Below are positions 15,064 through 24,640 of a stretch of DNA of 34,107 nt, piece after piece; within the stretch, counting starts at the first letter, position 1; every line of letters begins with the position of its first letter. The notes under the pieces were generated by a model. That model was given only the letters and a program-made list of their open reading frames with translations, had not been told where the DNA came from and ran no database searches. The translations under genes and the position numbers were made by a program. Source of the stretch: Hyphococcus sp. (GTDB taxonomy: Bacteria > Pseudomonadota > Alphaproteobacteria > Caulobacterales > Parvularculaceae); contig BQJG01000037.1 of the NCBI GenBank assembly GCA_021604585.1, forward strand, positions 1-34,107. The letters run 5' to 3'.

Positions 15064-15960
15064 CTAAAAGTCTTCGCTGAAGCGGCCCTCGCCCTCAAGC
15101 GTGACAGGCCCGGTCATGATGATGTGGTTGTCGGACTCGCGCCATTCGATAGCAAGGTCGCCGCCATCAAGGGTAACGGTTGCTTTGCGTGCTGTCAGCC
15201 GCCTGCGATGCGCGGAGACCAGCGCGGCGCACGCCGCCGTTCCGCATGCTTTTGTGATACCAACGCCGCGTTCCCAAACGCGAAGGCGTATCGCGTGTTT
15301 GCTGATGACCTGCGCGACCGACACGTTCACACGCTCAGGGAACAGAGGGTGATATTCAATCATTGGTCCAAATTTCTCGAGGGCTTGCGCTTCAGCATCG
15401 TCTACAAAGAAAATGCAATGCGGATTGCCGACATTGACGGCAGACGGTCCCCACAGCACCGGCGCGTCAATGGGGCCGAGTTTCACATCGACAAAGCGCG
15501 TGTCATCCATTTGTTCTGAGAGCGGAATGTCGCGCCAGTGAAATTTCGGCTCGCCCATATCGACTGCGATCCGCTTATCGCCAATTCGCATCGCATTCAG
15601 CGCCGCGCTTTCCGTATGGAAGGTTACGGCGTCCCCGCCGGTTTCTTCCATGAGCAGCCAGCCGACGCAGCGGGCGGCGTTTCCGCACGCACCAACCTCT
15701 GCGCCGTCAGCGTTCCATACCCCCATGAATACGCCGTCATGGCCTTTGCGGTGTTCGAGCGTAATGAATTGGTCACAGCCAGGGCCGGTTTTCTTGTCAG
15801 CTGCTTTACGCACGCCCTCTTCGGTCAGATGTGTGGGCTCGTTGCGCAGATCCAATATGATGAAGGCGTTGCCGAGGCCGTTCATTTTGAGATAGGGCCG
15901 GCCGGCCAGCATGGATTCTGTGCTTACCGATATGGCGTTGCTGTCTTCAATTTTGGCCAT
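15064..15960 (-). CDS. dapF: Diaminopimelate epimerase
   Basis: Converts LL-DAP to meso-DAP for lysine and peptidoglycan synthesis. The two catalytic cysteines are present: GACGNAARC (Cys92) and KACGTAAC (Cys239). The entry motif reads KMNGLGNAF where GLGNDF is usual. The gene overlaps the upstream glycosyltransferase stop by 14 bp if it starts at 15960 (298 residues). An alternative start at 15912 would give 282 residues and an N terminus closer to known DapF proteins. Neither start has a good Shine-Dalgarno, so translation probably depends on coupling. It is third in the barrel-glycosyltransferase-dapF-tdk operon. Confidence 0.94.
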   Translation of the reverse strand: MAKIEDSNAISVSTESMLAGRPYLKMNGLGNAFIILDLRNEPTHLTEEGVRKAADKKTGPGCDQFITLEHRKGHDGVFMGVWNADGAEVGACGNAARCVGWLLMEETGGDAVTFHTESAALNAMRIGDKRIAVDMGEPKFHWRDIPLSEQMDDTRFVDVKLGPIDAPVLWGPSAVNVGNPHCIFFVDDAEAQALEKFGPMIEYHPLFPERVNVSVAQVISKHAIRLRVWERGVGITKACGTAACAALVSAHRRRLTARKATVTLDGGDLAIEWRESDNHIIMTGPVTLEGEGRFSEDF

Positions 15961-17557
15961 TTGTAAAATACGTCCGTAGCGCCTCGGCATGCCGCTGGCG
16001 GGCGGCGTCACTGATCACGTGCTCGGTTTTCTCCCAGTAATGTGGGCGCCAAACCGCTTGCCACAATGCTTTATAGGCGGCGAACGAAGTTAGCAACCAG
16101 TATGCCGGGGCCGTCAGCCCATAGATGGAAAGCTCTCCCCAACCGCGTTTTAGCGGTCCGATCATCATCATGAAAACAAAGAACAGGTTGCCTAAAACCA
16201 GAGAAAACATGTTTAGTTGGAACAGCGGTGCTGGAAACAATTGTTCGAAGATAGGCGGGCGCCATGCGAGCCAGACTATAAAGACGGCCCACATGAGTGG
16301 GTTGATTGTGGCGCTGAAAAGGTTGCCGGCGACAAACAGTTGTACGGCCATAAATCCACGCCAGCCAGTCGTAGCGATGATCCGTTGAGGGTGGCGCATA
16401 TGGACCAGCCAGGTTTGCAGGTAGCCTTTTAGCCACCGGGATCTTTGCCGAACCCAGTTGGAAGCCTTGCAGTTCGCTTCTTCAAAAGTCGTCGACGCAA
16501 TAACCTCAACACGATAGCCAAGCCTGGACAATCTTAGTCCCAGATCGGCGTCCTCGGTGACGTTGTACGGATCCCAGCCTCCCACCGCTCTGAGCACATT
16601 TGTCTTGAAGAAGTTTGATGTGCCGCCAAGCGGAATGGGCGCCCCCATTCTCTGCAAGGCAGGCAACAGCCAGTCAAACCAGAGTGAATATTCCAGAGTG
16701 AAAAGCCGTGTCAGCCAGTTATCTTTCCGATTATAGTAATTGAGGCGCGCTTGAACGCACGCCAGATTTTCATCGCGTCCGGCAAAAGCCGCAGCGGCCC
16801 TGCGCAGCTGGTCCGGCTCCGGACTATCTTCAGCATCATAGATAACAATCAGCTCGCCACGAGCTAGCTCAAGGCCCACATTGCACGCCTTTGGTTTTGT
16901 TTGCGGCGCCTGTTTTGGCACGATGATGACGTGGAATTTCTTATCAAGTCGCAAACGATAGGCTTCCGCTATGGTGTCGCGATCGCACTCCTCTAGCAGG
17001 AGCTTCACGTCCTTCTTGTAGTCAGGGTAGTCAAGTGTGTTGATGGCGTTGGCGAGCATTGGCAGCGCCTTGGCGTCACGGTGCAGCGGCAACAGGATCG
17101 TGATGCCGGGAAGAGTTCGGTTTGCCGCTCTCGCTGGCGTAGGCGCGTGGACTTCGGCAGTCAAACCGAGCGCCACGAGCCATACGCGAAATACAATTGC
17201 GCATAGATAATAAATCGTCGCGGCCGCGTTAAGAACAATCAGTGTGGAAAGCGGCCATTGGCTGGCAATAACGCCTGTGATGATAAGAAGGGTGCAAAAA
17301 ATCGTCATTTGCTGCGGCGAAAGCATGCGTTTCGCTGATTCTTCAGGATGAGTTTGTGAGAGATTGTTTATCGCTGCTTGTGTGACGGCATCGTTGATAT
17401 CCGTAGGAGGACGAGCGCAAAATTCGCTGTCGAATTCCCTTCGCCATAAATCGGCGCTCATTGTCGGCGCAGCGGTTGAAGTAGGCTCACTAAAGTTCAA
17501 ATGTTTCCAGCGCTGCGGGGCCTTGGCCTGCAGCGCGCGCTGGAACTCGGCCAACAT
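15947..17557 (-). CDS. Membrane GT2 glycosyltransferase (polysaccharide synthase-like)
   Basis: A 536-residue processive-type family 2 glycosyltransferase of the inner membrane. Two helices (about 81-134) precede the catalytic domain: DAEDS (241-245) for the metal/UDP-sugar, TEDAD (334-338) for the acceptor base, and QRSRW (371-375), the D,D,D,QxxRW set of cellulose-, chitin- and hyaluronan-synthase relatives. At least three helices follow. The ending RPHYWEKTEH is like the XagB group of exopolysaccharide synthases. The start is set at the TGATG junction with the barrel gene, where GGAG lies 8 bp upstream, rather than at 17650. The polymer is unknown; no PilZ domain or bcs subunits are visible. 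Confidence 0.9.
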   Translation of the reverse strand: MLAEFQRALQAKAPQRWKHLNFSEPTSTAAPTMSADLWRREFDSEFCARPPTDINDAVTQAAINNLSQTHPEESAKRMLSPQQMTIFCTLLIITGVIASQWPLSTLIVLNAAATIYYLCAIVFRVWLVALGLTAEVHAPTPARAANRTLPGITILLPLHRDAKALPMLANAINTLDYPDYKKDVKLLLEECDRDTIAEAYRLRLDKKFHVIIVPKQAPQTKPKACNVGLELARGELIVIYDAEDSPEPDQLRRAAAAFAGRDENLACVQARLNYYNRKDNWLTRLFTLEYSLWFDWLLPALQRMGAPIPLGGTSNFFKTNVLRAVGGWDPYNVTEDADLGLRLSRLGYRVEVIASTTFEEANCKASNWVRQRSRWLKGYLQTWLVHMRHPQRIIATTGWRGFMAVQLFVAGNLFSATINPLMWAVFIVWLAWRPPIFEQLFPAPLFQLNMFSLVLGNLFFVFMMMIGPLKRGWGELSIYGLTAPAYWLLTSFAAYKALWQAVWRPHYWEKTEHVISDAARQRHAEALRTYFTNGQN

Positions 17558-18366
17558 CAAAAGGCGCTCCACAGGCTGATAAAATAGCTTCGCCCGGGAG
17601 CGAGGTTGCGAGTGGAAATGTCCTGGCTTGCACCCGCCTGAATCGCCCACCGGCGATTGAAGCGAAAAACTAATGATGGCTGAATTTTGATCAGGTCATA
17701 ATCGGCGCCGCCAAGGTTTTCATTACGAAGCGAGATGGTGGAAAATCCTTCCACCAAAAAGATCCAATGTGATGAAGGCTCAAACCCAACCGTGGCCTGG
17801 GATTTGATGATGTCTGCAGACGAGCCAATTCGTTTCCGGTATCCAGTTTCAATAGCGGTGAAAACTTTGATGGGATGGCGAACTACGTTGCTTCCATATA
17901 AGGCGGCGAGTTCAATATCTGCTCCGTCTTGCGAAGAACTGTTTTGCGCATCGGGGTGAAGCAATGCAGGGCGCCCAGCAGATAATCTTGCGGAAATGGC
18001 GTGACGGTCATTTCGCAGGAACTGATACTGCGCAAAGGCTTCCAGTTCTGAGAATCCTGAACGGCTTGAGTTTTCATAGCTATTTGATAGCCAGGATGTT
18101 CCATAAACAACTTTGCCGCCAACCATTATGTTGTCGGTCAAGCCGTACTCGACATATGTGTCGCTATTGAAGGCGGTAAAATTTCCGCCGGCAGGATCCT
18201 GAGAAACGAGATCGGATCTAAAATAGCCGGCTCGCGAAATGACGAGTGCTTCGCCATCAATGCGCGTCCAGGGAGAGGCTTGTGCGTCTTCGGGCGTGGC
18301 TGCGATCGCGCTGACCGCAGCGTACAAGCAGGCCAATGCCCTTGATGTCGTCGCCCCTGTCCCCAC
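17557..18366 (-). CDS. Predicted outer-membrane beta-barrel protein
   Basis: A 269-residue exported protein starting at GTG. A signal peptide covers about residues 10-30 (LACLYAAVSAIA to AQA). The rest alternates polar and hydrophobic residues in strand-length blocks (NIMVGGKVVYG, ELEAFAQYQFL, WIFLVEGFSTISLR, LIKIQPSLVFRF, WAIQAGASQDI) and ends in a terminal Phe (SLWSAF), the outer-membrane insertion signature. It overlaps the glycosyltransferase in a TGATG junction. By analogy with XagA/XagB-type pairs it may be the polymer export or anchoring partner; this is inference from context only. Confidence 0.75.
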   Translation of the reverse strand: MGTGATTSRALACLYAAVSAIAATPEDAQASPWTRIDGEALVISRAGYFRSDLVSQDPAGGNFTAFNSDTYVEYGLTDNIMVGGKVVYGTSWLSNSYENSSRSGFSELEAFAQYQFLRNDRHAISARLSAGRPALLHPDAQNSSSQDGADIELAALYGSNVVRHPIKVFTAIETGYRKRIGSSADIIKSQATVGFEPSSHWIFLVEGFSTISLRNENLGGADYDLIKIQPSLVFRFNRRWAIQAGASQDISTRNLAPGRSYFISLWSAF

Positions 18367-18442
18367 CCGTGTCGCCTTTCTGGCAAATCTTGGGAGGGCG
18401 ACTATTTCAGATTAGCTTAGGCATGGCTAGGCTTAGAAAGTA

Positions 18443-18478
18443 AAAAGAGGCAAGAAATATAATGCTTCTGCCTCTTTT
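18443..18478 (-). terminator. Terminator of acnA
   Basis: AAAAGAGGCA (18443-18452) pairs with TGCCTCTTTT (18469-18478) in a 10-bp stem. On the minus strand a TTTTTACTTT tract follows. It sits 20 bp past the acnA stop and insulates acnA from the four-gene operon downstream. Confidence 0.85.
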
Positions 18479-18497
18479 ATTCCCCTGATGTAATTGA

Positions 18498-21257
18498 TTA
18501 TGAAGCAAGATTGCGAATGACGTAATGCAGAATTCCGCCATGCTGATAATAATCAAGTTCGTCGGCGGTATCGATGCGCACCAGGGCTTCGATTTGCTTG
18601 GTGTCGCCATTGGCGAACTTGATGGAGATATTCACACTGGTTCGCGGCTCGATTTTGTCGACATTTTCTATGGTGACTTCCTCGTCGCCGGTCATGCCAA
18701 GCGCCGCCCAGCTTTCACCTTCCTTGAATTGAAGCGGCAGAACACCCATGCCAATCAAATTCGATCGATGGATACGCTCAAAGCTTTGAGCGACGACTGC
18801 ACGAACGCCTAGCAGAATTGTTCCCTTGGCGGCCCAGTCCCGCGATGAACCGGTGCCATATTGCTCGCCTGCGAATACGATGAGTGGAACCCCATCCGCC
18901 TTATATTTCATTGCGGCGTCGTAAATCGGCATTTGTTCGCCAGTTGGAACATACTTTGTCATGCCGCCTTCGATGCCGTCGAGCATCTGGTTCTTGATGC
19001 GGATATTAGCGAAGGTGCCGCGCATCATTACGTCGTGGTTACCGCGGCGCGACCCGTAGGAGTTGAACTCTTCAACCGGCACTTGGTGTGATTTTAAATA
19101 TTCTCCGGCCGGGCTGGAGGCTTTGATCGATCCGGCTGGCGAGATGTGGTCGGTCGTGATCGAGTCGCCAAACAAGGCGAGAACGCGCGCATTGGCGACC
19201 GGCTCCACCGGTTTCGGTGTTTTGGTCATGCCCTCGAAATAGGGCGGATTGGCCACGTAAGTTGACTTTGGCCAGCGATAAGTCTGACCATCGCCTGCAT
19301 CGATTGCGCGCCATTTTTCGTCGCCTTTGAAGACATCGGCGTAACGGGTTGCAAACATCTGGCGCGTCACATGTTCACGGACAACTTCAGCGATCTCCTT
19401 ATTTGACGGCCAGATGTCCTTTAGGAAAACGTCTTTCCCGTCTTTGTCTTTGCCGAGCGGTTCGGTTGTCAAATTAACATGAAGCGAACCTGCAAGCGCG
19501 TAGGCGACAACAAGCGGCGGAGAGGCGAGATAATTGGCGCGGACATCTTGAGAAATACGGCCCTCAAAGTTTCGATTGCCTGACAAAACCGAACAGGCAA
19601 CAAGATCATTGTTATTGATTGCATTCGATATCGGTTCTGGTAGCGGGCCGGAATTGCCGATGCATGTCGTGCAGCCATAACCCACAAGGCTGAATCCGAG
19701 CGCGTCCAGATCGTCGGTGAGATTTGCAGCATCCAGGTAATCGGTCACAACCTGACTGCCGGGCGCTAATGATGTCTTTACCCATGGCTTTACCTGAAGT
19801 CCCTTGGCGCGGGCTTTGCGGGCGAGAAGGCCGGCGGCGACCAGGACGGAAGGATTGGATGTATTGGTGCAGGACGTAATGGCGGCGATGACAACTGAAC
19901 CGTCATGCACGCGGTATTCCTCGCCCTCGACAGCGTGATGGGAGACGCCATAATCGCCGGGTTGCGTATTCTCCATATTGGCGCCTTCGCTTTCAAAGCG
20001 CGCTTCGGCGGGCGATGTTGGCGCCTTGCTTGAAGAGATGGCGCCGCCCTTGATGGTTTTGACGTCTTTTTTGAACTGCGTTGCGGCGTCTTGCAGAAGC
20101 ACGCGGTCTTGAGGCCGTTTTGGTCCAGCAAGCGACGCGGTGACCGTCGAAAGGTCGAGTGAGAGCGTGTCTGTGAAGACTGGGTCTGGCGTTTTAGAGT
20201 CGCGCCACATGCCTTGCGCTTGTGCGTATGCTTCAACCAGCGCAATGCGTTCTTCATCGCGGCCGGTCGCACGCAGATAGCGCAGGGTTTCGTCGTCAAC
20301 CGGAAAGAAGCCGCACGTCGCTCCGTATTCAGGCGCCATGTTCGCGATGGTCGCCTGATCCTCGAGAGCGAGATGGTCGAGGCCTGATCCATAAAACTCG
20401 ACAAATTTGCCAACCACGCCTTTCTTGCGGAGCATCTCAACGATGACCAGCACGAGATCGGTGGCGGTTGATCCTTCTGGCAGCTTGCCCGTCAGTTTGA
20501 AGCCGATCACTTCCGGAATGAGCATTGATACAGGCTGGCCAAGCATCGCTGCTTCCGCCTCAATGCCGCCAACGCCCCATCCGAGCACAGACAATCCATT
20601 GACCATTGTAGTGTGGCTGTCTGTGCCCACCAGCGTGTCGGGGTAAGCATATGTCTCGCCCTTGTGGTCTGCGGTCCACACGGCTTGAGCCAGATATTCG
20701 AGATTGACCTGATGGCAGATGCCGGTGCCAGGCGGCACGACGCGGAAATTATCAAACGCGCCTTGGCCCCATTTCAAAAACTGATAGCGCTCGGAATTGC
20801 GTTCATATTCGCGATCGACATTTTTCTTGAAAGAATCCTTGCCGCCGAAATAGTCGACCATAACGGAGTGGTCGATGACCAAATCAACGGGAGCGAGAGG
20901 GTTGATCTTCTCAGGATCTTCACCGAGTGCTTTCATGGCGTCACGCATAGCGGCGAGATCGACAACGGCGGGAACGCCTGTGAAATCCTGCATCAATACG
21001 CGCGCAGGGCGATAAGCAATTTCTCGAGTCGACTTGCCGGTTTTCAGCCATTCGGCAAATGCCTTGATGTCGTCAACGGTCACCGAACGGCCATCTTCAA
21101 AGCGAAGCAGGTTTTCGAGGAGCACTTTCAAAGAAAACGGCAGGCGCGAAATGTCGCCAATATGCTTTTGGGCTTCACCGAGGCTGTAATAGGCGTAGTT
21201 CGCTCCGCCGGCGGAAAGCGTTTTCTTTGTCTTCAAGGTGTCGCATCCGGGTATCAT
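18498..21257 (-). CDS. acnA: Aconitate hydratase A
   Basis: A 919-residue TCA-cycle enzyme interconverting citrate and isocitrate. The 4Fe-4S cluster cysteines are visible in ITSCTNTSNP and GCTTCIGNSGPL. DSHTTMVNGL, PTSPAEARFESEG, and the C-terminal swivel domain with YGTGSSRDWAAKG are all intact. The length is typical of AcnA/IRP-type aconitases. A strong GGAGGGA lies 7 bp before the ATG. It is monocistronic, with its own terminator at 18443-18478, and divergent from the IalB-family gene. Confidence 0.98.
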   Translation of the reverse strand: MIPGCDTLKTKKTLSAGGANYAYYSLGEAQKHIGDISRLPFSLKVLLENLLRFEDGRSVTVDDIKAFAEWLKTGKSTREIAYRPARVLMQDFTGVPAVVDLAAMRDAMKALGEDPEKINPLAPVDLVIDHSVMVDYFGGKDSFKKNVDREYERNSERYQFLKWGQGAFDNFRVVPPGTGICHQVNLEYLAQAVWTADHKGETYAYPDTLVGTDSHTTMVNGLSVLGWGVGGIEAEAAMLGQPVSMLIPEVIGFKLTGKLPEGSTATDLVLVIVEMLRKKGVVGKFVEFYGSGLDHLALEDQATIANMAPEYGATCGFFPVDDETLRYLRATGRDEERIALVEAYAQAQGMWRDSKTPDPVFTDTLSLDLSTVTASLAGPKRPQDRVLLQDAATQFKKDVKTIKGGAISSSKAPTSPAEARFESEGANMENTQPGDYGVSHHAVEGEEYRVHDGSVVIAAITSCTNTSNPSVLVAAGLLARKARAKGLQVKPWVKTSLAPGSQVVTDYLDAANLTDDLDALGFSLVGYGCTTCIGNSGPLPEPISNAINNNDLVACSVLSGNRNFEGRISQDVRANYLASPPLVVAYALAGSLHVNLTTEPLGKDKDGKDVFLKDIWPSNKEIAEVVREHVTRQMFATRYADVFKGDEKWRAIDAGDGQTYRWPKSTYVANPPYFEGMTKTPKPVEPVANARVLALFGDSITTDHISPAGSIKASSPAGEYLKSHQVPVEEFNSYGSRRGNHDVMMRGTFANIRIKNQMLDGIEGGMTKYVPTGEQMPIYDAAMKYKADGVPLIVFAGEQYGTGSSRDWAAKGTILLGVRAVVAQSFERIHRSNLIGMGVLPLQFKEGESWAALGMTGDEEVTIENVDKIEPRTSVNISIKFANGDTKQIEALVRIDTADELDYYQHGGILHYVIRNLAS

Positions 21258-21445
21258 TAAGTCCCTCCGGTTGGAAAAATGTGTGAAATTCCGCGCCGTT
21301 ATGGCGCAAGCTCAAAACCGGTGCAATGCGGGCTTGCAATTCTCTCACGAGGTCACGGTCGCGCCATTTTCCGAACTATGTTATTGGCCACAAAAATGCG
21401 CATAATCGTGTTTCGCGCCGCCGCTTTCCAGGGAGCCTATTTTCC

Positions 21446-21967
21446 ATGCCTCGTTTGTCCTTAGTCCTTGTTCTCGCCACCCTTTCCGGGCTCTCGGCCG
21501 TTTTTTCCACAGGCGCCGCCATGGCCCAGCAGCCTGAAGCCAAGGCGACATTTAGGGATTGGAGCGTATTCGTGCGTGAGGCTGGCGGCGACAAGATTTG
21601 TTTCGCTGCGACGGAAGCGGAGGACAAATCGCCAAAATCCGTGAACCATGGCGACGTGTTTTTCCTGATCGCCACCTGGAAATCCGGCGCGGCGAAAGAG
21701 CAGCCAAGCCTGATGACCGGCTATGCGTTGAACGCAAAGCCGGAGCCGACGCTGCGCATCGGTTCTGACAAATGGGAAATGTACGCTTCGGACAATGAGG
21801 CCTTCATTGAAGCTTCGTCAGAAGAGAGCCGGCTTGTGCGCGCGATGCGTCAGGGCGCTGACATGCGCATAAGCGCCGTTTCCCAGCGGGGAACAGCAAC
21901 AAGTTATGTGATCTCGCTGCGCGGTGTTTCGGCGGCTCTTGATCGCGCTGCTGCGGAATGCAGATAG
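21446..21967 (+). CDS. Invasion-associated locus B (IalB) family protein
   Basis: A 173-residue exported protein. The signal peptide (1-27, cleavage AMA-Q) is followed by an IalB-type domain: FRDWSVFVREAGGDKICFAA, HGDVFFLIATW, and the closing MRISAVSQRGTATSYVISLRG with the final Cys at the C terminus. IalB was named in Bartonella for erythrocyte entry, but the family is widespread in free-living alphaproteobacteria, where its role is unclear. The start at 21446 is chosen for the GGGAG upstream and the signal peptide; an in-frame start at 21326 would place 40 residues before it. It is divergent from acnA. Confidence 0.9.
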   Translation: MPRLSLVLVLATLSGLSAVFSTGAAMAQQPEAKATFRDWSVFVREAGGDKICFAATEAEDKSPKSVNHGDVFFLIATWKSGAAKEQPSLMTGYALNAKPEPTLRIGSDKWEMYASDNEAFIEASSEESRLVRAMRQGADMRISAVSQRGTATSYVISLRGVSAALDRAAAECR

Positions 21968-21979
21968 GCGCAACCGGGC

Positions 21980-23350
21980 TTAAGCAGGCCTGTATTTTTC
22001 TTTCATCGTAACCAGCTCTTCGGCGATGGTCGGATGCAGCGCCACCGTGTCATCAAATTCTTTTTTTGTCAGACCTGCTTTAACCGCAATGGCGACGCAT
22101 TGAATCATCTCTGCTGCGTCATCCCCGACAATGTGACAACCTAAAACGCGATCCGTATCGCCGTCGACGACAAGTTTCATCAGAACCCGTTCTTCTGAAC
22201 CGGTCAGCATGTGCTTCATTGAGCGGAAATCAGTTTTGTAGATGTCGATATTCTTGAACTCATGACGCGCTTCATGTTCCGCATATCCAACAGAGCCAAC
22301 CGGCGGCTGCGAGAATACTGCTTTTGGAATGAACCGGTAGTCCGTAATTGTAGGGTTGTTATTGTAGACTGTTTCGGCGAAAGCGGCGCCTTCACGGATG
22401 GCTACCGGAGTCAGGTTTACCCGATCCGTTACATCGCCGACGGCAAAAATATTAGGCGCGGATGATTGCGACTGATCGTTGACTTTTATCGCACCATTTT
22501 TATCCATTTCAACGTCAGCCTTTTCCAGTCCAAGTCCCTTCGTCGCCGCCTTGCGGCCAACCGCCCAAAACACCAAATCGGTGTCAATATGCTGACCGCT
22601 GGAAAGATGAACGCGTTTTTCATCTCCCTGCAATTTTTCGATTCTCTCAAAGACTGACTGGGTGATGACGCGAATGCCCTGCCGTTGCAGCTCCTTGTGA
22701 ACTTGCGTGGAAACATCGGCGTCGAAGTAGCGCAAAATATCTTCCCCGCGATAAACGAGACACACGTCGCACCCAAGACCTTTGAAAATACAAGCAAACT
22801 CGATTGCGATATAACCGCCGCCGGCAACGACAACATGCTTTGGAAGTTGTTCCAGGTGGAATGCTTCGTTAGATGTGATGCCAAGTTCATGCCCTGGAAC
22901 GCTTTCATCGACCCAGGGCGCGCCACCGGTCGCAATCAAAATTCGTTCCGCTGTTACGTCCCGGTCCTCAACTTCGAGATGAATAGTGTGTGCGTCTTTC
23001 AGCGTCGCGCGCGACTGGAATATATCGGCGCCGGCATTCTTCAGATTGCGGATGTAAATGCCATTGAGGCGATCAATTTCGTTGTCTTTGTTGGCGATCA
23101 GTGTGGGCCAGTCAAACGTGACATTCTCCGCAGACCAGCCATAGCCCTTGGCGTGTTCAAAACCGTGACCATATTCGCTCGCATAGACGAGATATTTTTT
23201 CGGTACGCAGCCGCGAATGACGCAAGTTCCTCCAACGCGATATTCTTCGGCAACGCCTACTTTCGCGCCATAATTGGCGGCGAGCCGCGAAGCGCGCACG
23301 CCGCCTGAGCCTGCGCCGATGGTGAAAAGGTCGTAGTCGTACTTAGTCAT
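21980..23350 (-). CDS. gor: Glutathione-disulfide reductase
   Basis: A 456-residue FAD/NADPH enzyme that reduces glutathione disulfide. The FAD loop GAGSGG is at 12-17 and the redox disulfide is in GGTCVIRGCVPKK (Cys43, Cys48). The NADPH fold has GGGYIAIEFA and the arginines of VYRGEDILR that favour NADPH; a second FAD motif is IFAVGDVTD. The base pair HPTIAEE has His439 and Glu444. AAGG precedes the ATG. It is last in the glmU-rpiA-hypothetical-gor operon, 8 bp after the hypothetical gene. The CVIRGCVPKK form and the arginines separate it from lipoamide dehydrogenase. Confidence 0.96.
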   Translation of the reverse strand: MTKYDYDLFTIGAGSGGVRASRLAANYGAKVGVAEEYRVGGTCVIRGCVPKKYLVYASEYGHGFEHAKGYGWSAENVTFDWPTLIANKDNEIDRLNGIYIRNLKNAGADIFQSRATLKDAHTIHLEVEDRDVTAERILIATGGAPWVDESVPGHELGITSNEAFHLEQLPKHVVVAGGGYIAIEFACIFKGLGCDVCLVYRGEDILRYFDADVSTQVHKELQRQGIRVITQSVFERIEKLQGDEKRVHLSSGQHIDTDLVFWAVGRKAATKGLGLEKADVEMDKNGAIKVNDQSQSSAPNIFAVGDVTDRVNLTPVAIREGAAFAETVYNNNPTITDYRFIPKAVFSQPPVGSVGYAEHEARHEFKNIDIYKTDFRSMKHMLTGSEERVLMKLVVDGDTDRVLGCHIVGDDAAEMIQCVAIAVKAGLTKKEFDDTVALHPTIAEELVTMKEKYRPA

Positions 23351-23358
23351 GAGGAGCC

Positions 23359-23874
23359 TTATTTTTCGGGCACGAAGCCTATGCGTGTTTCGAAGCGTTT
23401 ATCATTAAACTCCAGCACTTCGAGCTGAAATGTATTCAAAAATTCGCGATAGATCGCTTCAAAAACCGGCTCCAGCGCATTGGCGTAGTCGAGGGGCGCC
23501 CGAATGACAGGCTGCTGCGCCACAAAGACATCAAAACTGTCGCCAGTGACTTCAATGGAAAGGGCGGTCCTAAGCCATAATGCGCCGGAATCTTCTGCAT
23601 TCTTGACCGTCAGCGCGACGCCAAATTGTATGGGCTCGAGGACGATGACCTCGCGTTGACGGTAGCTGAAAGCGTCCTCGCCATAATGTTTTCGCGGATC
23701 GAACGGACCATCGGGCGGCACGGCGGTTACGCATGTCTCGCCGCACCCAAGATAGGCGGGAAGCCCGCTTACCACCGCTTCGCCAAAGCCCTTGCACCGC
23801 AACAGGTTTTCAAACGCAGCCGCGCCGTAAGCTTTGATCGCCTGCTGGAGTTTTTCAAATCTTGATTCTGTCAT
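23359..23874 (-). CDS. Conserved-looking protein of unknown function between rpiA and gor
   Basis: A 171-residue cytoplasmic protein; I do not recognise a family. It contains a Cys pair (GCGETC), an acidic-aromatic block (DPRKHYGEDAFSYRQRE) and an alternating C-terminal region suggesting an alpha/beta fold. It has no signal peptide or membrane segment. The start is set at ATG 23874; a TTG at 23910 would add 12 residues. Its tight spacing to gor (8 bp) and 57 bp from rpiA place it in the same operon, so a link to redox or pentose-phosphate metabolism is possible but unproven. Confidence 0.7.
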   Translation of the reverse strand: MTESRFEKLQQAIKAYGAAAFENLLRCKGFGEAVVSGLPAYLGCGETCVTAVPPDGPFDPRKHYGEDAFSYRQREVIVLEPIQFGVALTVKNAEDSGALWLRTALSIEVTGDSFDVFVAQQPVIRAPLDYANALEPVFEAIYREFLNTFQLEVLEFNDKRFETRIGFVPEK

Positions 23875-23931
23875 GATGGATCCATTCTGGCGCGAAGAGT
23901 CGGAGTCCAATAGCTTCGGATGCAGTGACTT

Positions 23932-24627
23932 TTACGCGGAAACGATGCTCACTTCAGTTTCGTCTCCATATATCACCATATCCGCCATGCCGCAGAACAA
24001 GCCGGTCTCAAGAACACCCGGAATTGCTGAAAGCGCTTTTTCAAGCGCAGGCGGATTTTCAATGCGTGAAAGCTTACAATCCACGATCAAATTGCCGCCA
24101 TCGGTCTTTACCGCTGCGCCTTCACGCGACCGAATTTCCAACGCAGCCCCATCGAAACCAGCTTGAGATAAGGTTTGACGCAGGGCCGTTACGGTTAGAG
24201 CCCAGCTGAATGGAGATATTTCAACGGGCAGCGGAAAATCGCCTAGCGCAGTAACGCGTTTTGATTTGTCTGCGATGACGATGAACTTCTTCGCCGCATG
24301 GGCGATGATTTTTTCGCGAAGCAATGCCGCGCCGCCGCCCTTGATGAGATTGAGCTCAGGGTCGGCTTCGTCGGCGCCGTCAACCGCAAGATCAATGATG
24401 GTTGTTTCGTCGGGCTCGATGATTTCAATGCCGAGGCGTTCTGCATGACGGCGGGTTTCTTCCGATGTTGGAACGCCGCGCAAGCCCCAGCCTTGGGTGA
24501 CGCGCTCGCCGACAATATCGACGAAATGCGCTGCGGTGGAGCCTGTACCGAGGCCTAAAACCATGCCGCGTTCAAGATGCTTGGCGGCTTCTTCCGCCGC
24601 GCGCCTTTTGCCGGCATCCTTGTCCAT
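23932..24627 (-). CDS. rpiA: Ribose-5-phosphate isomerase A
   Basis: A 231-residue enzyme of the non-oxidative pentose-phosphate pathway (ribulose-5-P to ribose-5-P). Signature blocks: GLGTGSTAAHF near the N terminus, DGADEADPELNLIKGGGAAL, KSKRVTALG, and VDCKLSRI. The length is normal. GGGAAG lies upstream of the ATG at 24627; a longer in-frame start at 24738 would overlap glmU and is rejected. It starts 13 bp after the glmU stop, in the same operon. Confidence 0.97.
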   Translation of the reverse strand: MDKDAGKRRAAEEAAKHLERGMVLGLGTGSTAAHFVDIVGERVTQGWGLRGVPTSEETRRHAERLGIEIIEPDETTIIDLAVDGADEADPELNLIKGGGAALLREKIIAHAAKKFIVIADKSKRVTALGDFPLPVEISPFSWALTVTALRQTLSQAGFDGAALEIRSREGAAVKTDGGNLIVDCKLSRIENPPALEKALSAIPGVLETGLFCGMADMVIYGDETEVSIVSA

Positions 24628-24640
24628 TTTTGCTTCCCTT

